NCBI GenBank assembly: GCA_009746045.1
Contig: RPFO01000221.1
Span: forward strand, 1-57,500
Length of the DNA stretch: 57,500 nucleotides
Source: Mesostigma viride
Lineage: Eukaryota; Streptophyta; Mesostigmatophyceae; Mesostigmatales; Mesostigmataceae
Reading direction: 5' to 3'
The position numbers were made by a program, and so were the translations under genes. The notes below the pieces were generated by a model. It ran no database searches, was not told where the DNA came from, and saw only the letters and a program-made list of their open reading frames with translations. Positions 21,151-37,525 of the stretch are shown here, one piece after another (the stretch's first letter is position 1; every line of letters begins with the position of its first letter).

Positions 21151-21919
21151 GGAAAAGCGCAGACAAACCACAAACGAGGAAGAATGTCAGTGTCGGGTGG
21201 TGGTGGGGTGCCGGAATTGAGATGATGGGTGATGACCATGGGTGAAAGCCTCATTGCCTTGCCGTGTCTAGCAATGACGGCAGATCTCAGGGGGGGGTTT
21301 CTAGGCGAAGTCGACTCGCCAGGGAAGGCGTTAGTGGTTCCTCCACTAAACCGCCAGTGCATGGTAATTCCGTAACCAGGGGTTAAAGTGTGTCGTCCGC
21401 ACCTGCGGTAAGGGGGTATTTGCATAATCAGGAAACCCAGCACCTGCCGGGTATACACTGACCATAGCTTGTACCGTCCTACGAACAGCACTTTACCCGT
21501 AATCCAACCGCAATCCGGGCTAGCCGTCATGAGAACAATGTGGTTTGCAGGTGCTTACGTACCCACGTAAGACAGCCTGTGACCGACATGGACCGCATGG
21601 CGGCTAGCCTCAAAGGTTGCGGGCAAGAGGGAGCTCGTTAGACGCACCTTTTAACGACGAATCTGGAGGTATCTTCCCGGTCGCGAATGGTCGAGGCTAT
21701 CGCCTACTATCCTTTACGCCGCCATAGCCTGTCCTGTGATTTATAATACGCGAATCCATTTACAGTATCCAATTATAGACTAGAGAGGTGAAATGGTACA
21801 TAAGTATCAGCGAATCCGATCCCCAGTTCAAGTCATCCAACTGTGAACTGACTGGCAGACACAGTCAGCTACAACGACGGAAAAATAATCTGCGGCCCAT
21901 GTCTATGTAGGGGTCAAGT
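21151..21919 (-). other. LINE 5' region with an ORF2-like remnant
   Basis: About 0.77 kb between the 5' target duplication and the ORF1 start. It should hold the internal promoter, but I see no recognisable motif. At about 21385-21530 the minus strand reads YKLWSVYTRQVLGFLI, close to LWSVYTKQILTAFI in ORF2 (about 8200-8245). A piece of related ORF2 therefore seems to have been captured here. Confidence 0.5.
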
Positions 21920-21933
21920 GACAGGAGGGGATG
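21920..21933. repeat. LINE target-site duplication, right copy (GACAGGAGGGGATG)
   Basis: Identical to 6453-6466 and followed directly by TTG repeats, so the LINE integrated at the edge of a (GTT)n tract. Confidence 0.85.
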
Positions 21934-22608
21934 TTGTTGTTGTTGTTCCCACGCCGGACATGACCGACAGGAATGTAGCCTGGCACGCCGCCGCGCCAGC
22001 TGGAGGGCACTATTGACTACCTCTAGTACCTAGTACCCATAGCCCCATGCCATAAGCTTTGCCGGGCCGGCCATTCTACGGCGAGCCGGCCAGCCGGCGC
22101 CGTGCCGGCCAGCTTGGAAAACAGCCGGCGCCGGGTGCTTGCCGGCGGCATTTGCCGCCGGCGCCGGCTGTAAGGCCGCCGGCGCCAGCTGTCAGCATCC
22201 CTCGTGCTTTCCGTTATTGCTGTAGAAAACGTGACAGGAAACCGTGCGGCTACTTCCTTGATCTTCCGGTTCGACTCACGTGCCTCATATCCGGGAAGCG
22301 GCGAGGGAGCGAGGGTTGTACTACAGAATTTTGGGTAACAATTTTAACCCGCTGAACAGGCAGTCGCGGCAGCGAAGACGCCAAGTGCCAAGTTCAGTTT
22401 AGTTCAGTTTAGTTGGTTCCCACTCAAGGCGTGACAAGTGGAATATCAAGTAACGTGCGTTAAAAGCTTATGAATTTTTAGATCAAGATGCACTTGTTGC
22501 CCACTTGGTGCCGGATATCATTGTCGTCAGATATACCCGGCCCTCGGCCACTATAGATTCTCTGCTGCCCACGTGCGGCGGCGTGGGACACAACAACAAC
22601 AACAACAT
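21934..22608. repeat. Possible MITE-like unit bounded by inverted (GTT)n-CCCACGCCG ends
   Basis: The left end reads (TTG)n then TTCCCACGCCG. The right end (22577-22608) reads CGGCGTGGGACA then (CAA)n, its inverse. The interior includes a GC-rich cluster of GCCGGC and GGCGCC palindromes at 22059-22197. No transposase is present. The same end signature recurs near 22872 and 56661-56902. Confidence 0.4.
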
Positions 22609-23053
22609 TGTCGTCAGAAAGCAACAAACGTGAAAACGCATCAGCTGCTATCTACAGTGCTGTAAAATTAGCGGAACCACCCACACAAAAGTGAAAACGC
22701 TAGCTGCTGTAAGCGGAACCACAGACAAAACGCTAGCTGCCCAAATCTGAGATCCCGCGGAACACAGAAGGTAAGAAAGCCTCTAGAAGCTACCAGCAAG
22801 GAATCCATCATGTACTAATATTATGGATATTATTTAAATTCTTGGCCCTCGGCCGTTTCCAAATCTCTGCTGCCGTGGGCAACAGCATTACAACAACAAC
22901 AACAACAACAACTTATATATATTGATGACGTGTACTTATAACGACGTAGACGTGGCGCACGATATACTTAATTTGAGATCGATCGGCGGTGCCGGTGACC
23001 ATGATCCGATCATGTACAATTATATGTAAGTTACAACGCACGTTACTTGATAT
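22443..23053. repeat. 611-bp unit with perfect 19-bp terminal inverted repeats
   Basis: ATATCAAGTAACGTGCGTT at 22443-22461 and its exact reverse complement at 23035-23053. The interior is non-coding. A 46-bp segment at 22838-22883 (TTGGCCCTCGGCC, then CTGCTGCCGTGGGCAAC) recurs identically at 23059-23104 just outside the right end. It looks like a non-autonomous DNA transposon or a derived hairpin; no clear target duplication was seen. Confidence 0.5.
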
Positions 23054-23104
23054 ATATTATTCTTGGCCCTCGGCCGTTTCCAAATCTCTGCTGCCGTGGG
23101 CAAC

Positions 23105-23661
23105 CTGCTGCCGGTGACCATGATCATGGTCACTTCCATTCGTCGCTGCCACGCGGTTTAGCTGCCAACCACTTGATACGGCAATGAACCATGTAATTTT
23201 GCAGAGAAAGCTGACCGCGCCAAAGCAACAAATGACTGCATGTATAACAATCGCCCTTAATCAGTTAATGGGTACGTATAATACGTCTATTCGACCGCAC
23301 ACACATGCCTGCAACGGCAACTACATCAACTTACTTCATGACCTGAAAGGTCTTCCTGTTAACACTCAGGGTCGAGCAGAAAATTGGAACCATGCGGTGA
23401 GAAGCAACGCGCGGCCATTCCTTGCGTTATAGTACCGCGGACCTCCCACTGTAGTTGTGCACCAATAAGACTAATTTAACTGATATGGGCGCTTAAACAT
23501 GGCTTGTATATAATCTAGCTTGATCATCAACATGGGAACGACGCCGCGCTGGCCATCTGCAGCGAAAACCCTTCTTGCTGTACAGAAGGACATTAATGAC
23601 CTACGTACTCTATAAGTAGTACAAGTGGACGGGATTATAACGGCAACTAACGGCCGCAAAA
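23105..23661 (+). promoter_or_regulatory. Upstream region of the MBL/REC/GAF gene
   Basis: About 0.55 kb of mixed composition upstream of the start at 23662, without a coding frame. A GATCATGGTCAC/GGTGACCATGATC palindrome lies near 23112-23131. I see no defined promoter box. Confidence 0.35.
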
Positions 23662-31190
<7,529 letters not shown>

Positions 31191-31710
31191 TTAATTATAA
31201 TTAACATTAAATTAAATTATAACCCTGGAGATCTCCTTTGCGGCCGTTCTGAGCTTGGCACTGGATTCGTTGTCCACATCGTTGCGTCGCTGCAGCAACA
31301 CGATGTTTTCTGGCATACGCGGGCTTTTGGTTCCCGCCGCACATTTGAAAGTGCTGTCCTCCGGAATTTTGCCTTTGCACCGTGTGCAGTTCTTGGGCGT
31401 TTGGAATCATGGCATGGCAAACGTAATGACTGACTAGCTAGACCTTTTCAGTGGTTTTCCATTTGCGGGTATTTCCTCATAAATGGTGGGAGAGCGATCG
31501 CAGCAATGGTGCTCACCACTAGACACTCCCGGCCAGTTAGGCTCGAAACACACGCCCTGATCAAGCACGTTGTTTCCGGCCCCACCGTCTAGTTCATCTA
31601 GTCGCTCTACACGTAAGCCAGCCATAATTTCAATGCACAAGGCTACACATTTCCATCACCATTCATATTCATCATCCTGAACGACTCGAACACACGTACG
31701 GACAAGACAA

Positions 31711-31779
31711 CGGCAGGCTCGAGCTACCATGGTCCGGATTAATTCTCCCGATTTCTGGCCTGCGCTGGTTGTCTCCTTG
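31711..31779 (-). repeat. 65-bp dispersed repeat, copy 2 (inverted, 4-bp insertion)
   Basis: Reverse complement of the repeat at 26760-26824, with four extra bases (TTAA/TAAT) at about 31739-31743. It lies about 0.15 kb beyond the 3' end of the minus-strand RTE-like fragment. Confidence 0.85.
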
Positions 31780-31917
31780 ATAACATGACAGTTAGAATGT
31801 TGTTAGATAGATGTAGTATGTAGCCAATGTAGATAGATTAGACCGGTAGGAATGTGTGCACCCATCCATCCATCCATCGGGGTTAATGCTCCGTGACTCC
31901 CCAACGGGAGCACGAGT

Positions 31918-32270
31918 CTAATTAATTAATTAATTAATAACATGACTCCGTTGGGAGATCATATAGCACATGTTCCCTTGCTTGATGGATGGAGGTGGGC
32001 GAAGCCGCGAAACCTATCTAAGCTAGCTCTAAGCTAATCCAGAAAAATCCTAACTAGGCTACTCAGCAAAGCGCCGGCCCTTCTGCTTGGGGGCAGGGGG
32101 CTTGCCCACAGGGGCTGGCGTATGAGCCTGGACAATGGTCTGCCACCTCATCTTGTTCTGCATAGCAGTCCTTGGAAGCAATTTAAGTACTGAGAGGGAG
32201 GAAATGCGGGGTACAAACTTGGCTGGGACCACTAGGTCGGCCAGCAACTGCTGTGTATAGTTCATGGCAG
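31918..32270 (-). mobile_element. RTE-like LINE, 3' terminal fragment (minus strand)
   Basis: The reverse complement matches the C-terminal end and 3' untranslated region of the plus-strand copies at 33885-34180 and 36570-36890: GTTGCTGGCCGACCTAGTGG, a Pro/Lys-rich C-terminus, GGATTTTTCT and GATCTCCCAACGGAG. It ends in (TTAA)n at 31918-31938. It joins the plus-strand fragment abruptly near 32270. Confidence 0.75.
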
Positions 32271-32768
32271 GTTTCGGCTGGCGGACATCATCTATGCAGA
32301 CGACACCACCCTCTTCGAGGGCACTGAGCACGTGCAGACGTTGCTTGACTGCCTGGCGTTGTTCGAGGCCCGTGCGGTGGCCGGGGCTTGAGGTCAGCAA
32401 GAAGACTGAGGCTCTGGCGATTGGGCTCACTTAGCCACCGCCCGACCTCTTTCTCCTCGACGGCTCTCGATTCCTGTATCGGGACCGCGTCTAGTTGCTG
32501 GGTACTCCCCAGCTGCGAGGCCGATGTTGACCACCGTATCTCCCTCGCCTGGCACGCTTTACGCCCATACCGGGCCCTGTCGGTGGCGGGCGCAAGCCCT
32601 TGGGCAAGATAGACAAACTGGACCTGTTTAAGGTCCTGGTCCTCCCTGTTCTTACGTACGGGGCCGAGTCGTGGACTCTCACTGCCGACCTTGCCAGAAA
32701 GCTGGACGGCGCGGTCACCAACATGCTGCGATCCATTTTTCGTGTAGGATACGCTGCTCATGTTCGCA
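32271..32768 (+). pseudogene. RTE-like LINE, degenerate reverse-transcriptase fragment
   Basis: Reads IIYADDTTLFEGTEHVQTLLDC at the start (catalytic YADD). Farther on, after frame changes, the LTYGAESWTLTADLARKLDG region follows. Several frameshifts are present. It stops at about 32768, where a different copy begins in mid reverse transcriptase. Confidence 0.7.
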
Positions 32769-34185
32769 GTTGATGGAGGAGGTGCGTCGCCTTTGCCCTG
32801 ACAGTTTGCCGCTGGTCTTCATTTTTGCTGACTATATCAAGGCCTTTGACACGGTCCTCTGGGAGGCTCTTTTGGCCATCCTAGCTCTGGATCGGGTGCC
32901 ACCAGCGATTATTGCTGCCATTCGTCGACTGTATGAGGGCTCACAGGCAGTAGTGCGGACTGCGGAAGGCACCACCCCACCATTCCCCCTTCACCACGGG
33001 GTGTGGCAAGGTTGTGTCCTGTCCCCATACCTGTTCATTATTGTCGTGGATCACGTTATGCGCCGGGCGCGTGCGCGCTTTACTGCTCTTGAGGGGTTCG
33101 AGCCCGACTTGGACATTCTTAACGAGCGCGAGCACGGCGGGGTTAAACCTGGCTACCGCCTGGCCGACCCGGCTCATTTATGCGGATGACACCACCCTCA
33201 TCGCGCGCCCCGACTGAGCACATTCAGACCTGGCTGGACTGTCTGGGCCTGAAGGCGAGGGCGGTGAGGTTGGAGATTGCTAGTGTCAAAACTGAGGCGA
33301 TCATTGGTGGTTCAATGGGGCCTCCAGTAGACCGCCGCTGCCGCGCCTGCTTGACGGGACGGAGGTCCCGTTTCGCGACCGCTTCAAACTGCTGGGGAGC
33401 TGGCTCCCTGACACCGCCGACGATGTGGACATCCGCTGCCATCGGCCTGGCCTGGGCCAGGCTCCGTTTGCTCAACACCTACTGGCGCTCGAAGGGCCTG
33501 GGCGAGCACCGCAAGCGCATGCTATTCAAGGTCCTCGTCACCTCACGGTACGTGCTTACGGATGGCGCCGAGGCATGGACACTCACGGACACACTGGCAG
33601 CTAAGCTCGACGGCACGGTTTACAGGATGCTCCGACAGGTCCTGAACGTAGGGTTCTCCAAGCGCCCGTCATTTAATAGAGTCTTTGTATCAGGGAATGC
33701 CTCGGTATTCGGACGAGATTAGGCAGCGTAGGATAGCATTTGTAGGACATCTTGCTCGCACCAGCCATGCAGGTCGACACCGCCCTTGGTCTGGCAGGCC
33801 CCCAGCGGCTTGGCCAGCCAGGGCAGCATATTCTGACCTGGCCTGGCCCCAAGGGGTTTCCCAAAAGGGTAGGGAAACATGTCACGAACTACATCCAGAT
33901 GTTGCTGGACGACCTAAGTAGTACTGGTCCCAGCCTAGTTTGAATACTGCATTCACTCTCTCTCCCTTCTTTGGACTGCCATGCAGAACAAGACGCGGTG
34001 GCAGAAGATTGTCAAGGCTCACACGCCCGACCCTGCATGTGGGCAAGCCACCTCCCCCCAAGAGGAGGAGGCGTTTTGATGAGTAGTGTAGTTAGGATTT
34101 TTCTAGACTAGATAGATTAGTGTTAGGTGAGTTTGATTACGCGGCTCCCTCCACTCCACCATCCATCAAGGAATATGTGCTACAT
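32769..34185 (+). pseudogene. RTE-like LINE copy A (5'-truncated, frameshifted)
   Basis: Starts inside the palm (FADYIKAFDTVLWEAL). It continues through GVWQGCVLSPYLFI, YADDTTLIARP, ALTDGAEAWTLTDTL-like and RQRRIAFVGHLART to a 3' region with GGATTTTTCTAGACTAGATA. Relative to copy B it has at least six clean 4-nt insertions as well as substitutions. It cannot encode a complete product. Confidence 0.82.
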
Positions 34186-34949
34186 GATCTCCCAACATAG
34201 GCATGTTATAATTTAAATTCAATATTATTTAATGTTCGCTGAGTGAGGTACTTGTACCTGGGCATGCCATATATCACCAGCATCATGTACGCCTCCTAGA
34301 GGCACTATCCCAGCTAAGCCATGCGCTTTATTTAATCATGTACATGTGTGCCTATGATGAGCCACACTCCAGATGATGCCTAGCTTTATTTAGTTATGTT
34401 GTGCCCATGCAGGGAGTAACTCTCTGCTGAGACGCCATGCCCTAGCTTTTGTATAGCTATGCTGATCTTCCCCCCCATGACAGGCTCCCGCTTCGCTGGG
34501 CATAGCTTGAAGATCATGGGGATGCAAGTGCCCTGGTGCACCTAGAGCAAGGGTCCTTTACATCCCGGCCCACCCTTGCAGGAAGTAGCTTAGGATGTAT
34601 GATAGGCCATATGCCCCCTCTCAAGGGCTATGTGCTACATATACTCCCAACGGAGTTATGTTACAATTCAATTCAATTCAATCATTAAAGCAGCGGCGCC
34701 TGCAGCTATAGTAGGGCACCTAGCTCGCACCAACCGACCAGGTAGACACATCACGTCACCACAAACCCCCGCGGGAGCTGCCACTGCGCCCGCCGCCGCT
34801 GATGTAATCGGGACTGCGCCCAACTCAGCCTGGCCGGCACCTCCTTACGTGGACCGGGCCCCGCAATGCTAGACGCCGCATGCAAGGCCCTCACCTTCAA
34901 AGAACAGCTAGTAGAGGACCGCATGGGCCGGGGGCTAGGCCTCTGATTA
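34186..34949 (+). pseudogene. Intervening RTE-like debris
   Basis: Mostly non-coding. 34624-34684 repeats a LINE 3' end (TGTGCTACAT, then CTCCCAACGGAG) followed by (AATTC)n at about 34670-34683. At 34705-34750 a C-terminal scrap reads IVGHLARTNRPGRH, matching FVGHLART in copies A and B. 34190-34620 shows no feature I can name. Confidence 0.5.
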
Positions 34950-36890
34950 CACTCCCCCTCTAGTGACTCTATATCCCGGGCGCCCCCCTCCTCGGCCGCG
35001 GACTACCAAGTCCCCGCCTTGCAGGAGGGCTGCCTTGCCACCAACGACGTCGTCCACCCCTTCACTTTGAAGGAATTGGATGGCACCCTTGCTCGCCTGC
35101 GGTACAACGCGGCGGTCAGTGCCGACCACCTTTCTGCTGAGCTGCTGAAGACCCCTGACCCGGCGGTGAGGGATCTTCTGCTGGTGTTCTGCAACCGTGT
35201 CCTGCTCTCTGACGAGCCTCCGCCTGCTGAGTGGCAGACAGCCATCCGCGTCATGCTGTACAAGAAGGGCTCTGCTGCTGATCGACCCCGGTAACTATCG
35301 GGGTGTCTGCCTCCAGAGCGCCGCGCTGTTCAAAGGTCTTCATGCGCATGATGCTGCACAGGCTCCGCGCCGCGCTGGACCCACATGCACCTGGGTGAGT
35401 CTCAGATGGGTGCTTCCGTCGTGGTCGTAACACTGTCATGGCTGTGTTTGTCGCGCGCGGCCCGGTTGATGGACGAGGTGCGTCGCCTTTGCCCTGACAG
35501 TTTGCCGCTGGTCTTCATTTTCGTTGACTATATCAAGGCCTTTGACACAGTCCTCAGTGGGAGGTTCTTTGGCGGGCCATCCTAGCTCTGGATCGGGTGC
35601 CACCAGCGATTATTGCTGCCATTCGTCGACTCAGTATGAGGGCTCACAGGCAGTAGTGCCGACTGCGGAAGGCACCACCCCACCATTCCCCCTTCACCAC
35701 AGGGTGTGGCAAGGTTGTGTCGGTCTGTCCCCATATCTGTTCATTATCAGTTGTCATGGATCACGTCATGCGCCGGGCACGTGCGCGCTTTACTGCTCTT
35801 AAGGGGTTCGAGCCCGGCTTGGACATTCTTAACGAGCGCGAGCACCGTGGCGGGGGTGGCACTGGCTACCGCCTGGCCCGGACCTGATTTATGCGGATGA
35901 CACCACCCTCATTGCGCGCCCCGAGCACATTCAGACCTGGCTGGACTGTCTGGGCCTGGAGGCGAGGGCGGTGAGGTTGGAGATTTAGTGTCAAAACTGA
36001 GGCGATGGTGGTTGGGGCCTCCAGTCGCCCGCCGCTGCCGCGCCTGCTCGACGGGATGGAGGTCCCGTTTTGTGATCGCTTCAAACTGTAAGGGAGCTGG
36101 CTCCCTGACACCGCCGACGATGTGGACATCCGCATCGGCCTGGCCTGGGCCAGGCTCCGTTCGCTCACCATGCACCTACTGGCGCTTGAAGGGCCTGGGC
36201 GAGCACCGTAAGCGCATGCTCTTCAAGGTCCTCGTCCTCACCTTGCTTACGTATGGCGCCGAGGTATCAGTGGACACTCACGGACACACTGGCGGCTAAG
36301 CTCGACGGCACGGTTTACAGGATGCTCCGACAGGTCCTGAATGTAGGGTTTTCCCAGCGTAGATCATTAGAGTCTTTGTATCAGGGTATGCCTCGGTATT
36401 CGGACGAGATTAGGCAGCGTAGGATAGCATTTGTAGGACATCTTGCTCGCACCAGCCAGGTCGACACCGCCCTTGGTCTGGCCGGCCCTCAGCGGCTTGG
36501 CCAGCCAGGGCGGCATATCTTGACCTGGCCTGGCCCCAAGGACATTCCCAGGAAGCTAGGTAAACCTGCCATGAACTACATCCAGATGTTGCTGGCCGAC
36601 CTAGTGGTCCCAGCTCAGTTTGAACGCCGCATTCACTCCCTCTCTCTTCTTTGGACTGCCATGCAGAACTTGAGACGCGGTGGCAGAAGATTGTCCAGGC
36701 TCACACGCCAGCCCCTGTGGGCAAGCCACCTCCCCCCAAGAGGAAGGGGCGTTTTGCTTTGTAGTGTAGGTAGGATTTTTCTAGACTAGATAGCTTAGAG
36801 TTAGGTTCGATCGATTACGCGGCTCCGCCCACCTCCATCCATCCAGCAAGGAATATGTGCTACATGATCTCCCAACGGAGACATGTTTTA
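34950..36890 (+). pseudogene. RTE-like LINE copy B (frameshifted)
   Basis: Begins with the fingers region (LRYNAAVSADHLSAELLK, AIRVMLYKKGS, NYRGVCLQS). It continues through DYIKAFDTVL, YADDTTLIARPEH, LTYGAE and RQRRIAFVGHLART to the same 3' region as copy A. Short insertions interrupt the frame, several containing TCAGT (35554, 35631, 35748, 36268). The endonuclease part is missing. Confidence 0.8.
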
Positions 36891-36910
36891 ATATAATTTA
36901 CTGACTCGAT

Positions 36911-36974
36911 CAAGGAGACAACCAGCCCAGGCCAGAAATCGGGAGAATCCGGACAATGGTAGCTCGAGCCTGCC
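36911..36974 (+). repeat. 65-bp dispersed repeat, copy 3
   Basis: Two substitutions relative to 26760-26824. It lies about 20 bp beyond the AT-rich end of RTE-like copy B. Confidence 0.85.
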
Positions 36975-37181
36975 TAACTCTATGGTTGGGGCATGATGCA
37001 GACGATATTTGGTACTTTTGTGTAATTATTTTTCTAATGAGATTAGCATAGTACTCCGTGGCATGCCCATGCGCATGACACGCAAGTACTCACTTACTTG
37101 TCGGAGAGGAAAGACGTGAAGACCGCGGGAGCCGCGTGGCTGTCTGTAGGAAGACCTGCATTGGAGGGATCGTCGACAGAT

Positions 37182-37208
37182 GGTAACAAACCAAAAAGGT
37201 TTGTTACC
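37182..37208. repeat. Perfect hairpin GGTAACAAACC / GGTTTGTTACC
   Basis: 11-bp stem with an A5 loop. GGTTTGTTACC occurs a third time at 37479-37489, within the presumed 3' untranslated region of the dynein gene (minus strand). The rest of 36975-37525 shows no gene. Confidence 0.7.
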
Positions 37209-37525
37209 ATGCCTATGTGCACGACGCGCAAGTACTTACTTCTGGTTACTGCAACCTTGCGCCTACGTCTTCAGGCCCCCGAGCGTGGCCGCCCCTCAGT
37301 GCCCAGGCCTCCCTGATTGGATCGACCTGCCTACGCCCCCGTCTGCGGGCATCAGGAGAAGTGGTCAGATAGAGGAGGATAAAATAACAACGACAGTTGG
37401 TCTCTTCAAAAAACAACGGCCTTTTCTTAAAGATAAATAGATTATACACGTCACTAAAAGTTGGCTAGAATAATAAATGGTTTGTTACCTGAGCTAACGG
37501 TATTCATTAAGAACAAAATGCGCCC

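Larger units (their letters stand above)
6467..21919 (-). mobile_element. Full-length L1-like LINE (non-LTR retrotransposon), split by a Copia insertion
   Basis: On the minus strand the order is 5' region (21919-21151), ORF1 (start 21150, finished at 11020 beyond the Copia insert), ORF2 (open from 10988) and a 3' region ending in A10 (T10 at 6467-6476 on plus). A 14-bp target duplication flanks it. Without the nested element and its duplicated 5 bp, the LINE is about 6.97 kb, a normal full length for L1-type elements. The target duplication plus the intact 5' end indicates a complete insertion rather than a 5'-truncated one. Confidence 0.85.

Noticed and set aside
22059-22355. Pro/Ala/Arg-rich frame in the GC-rich cluster
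   Set aside because: Derived from the GCCGGC palindrome cluster; no start context or homologous motif.
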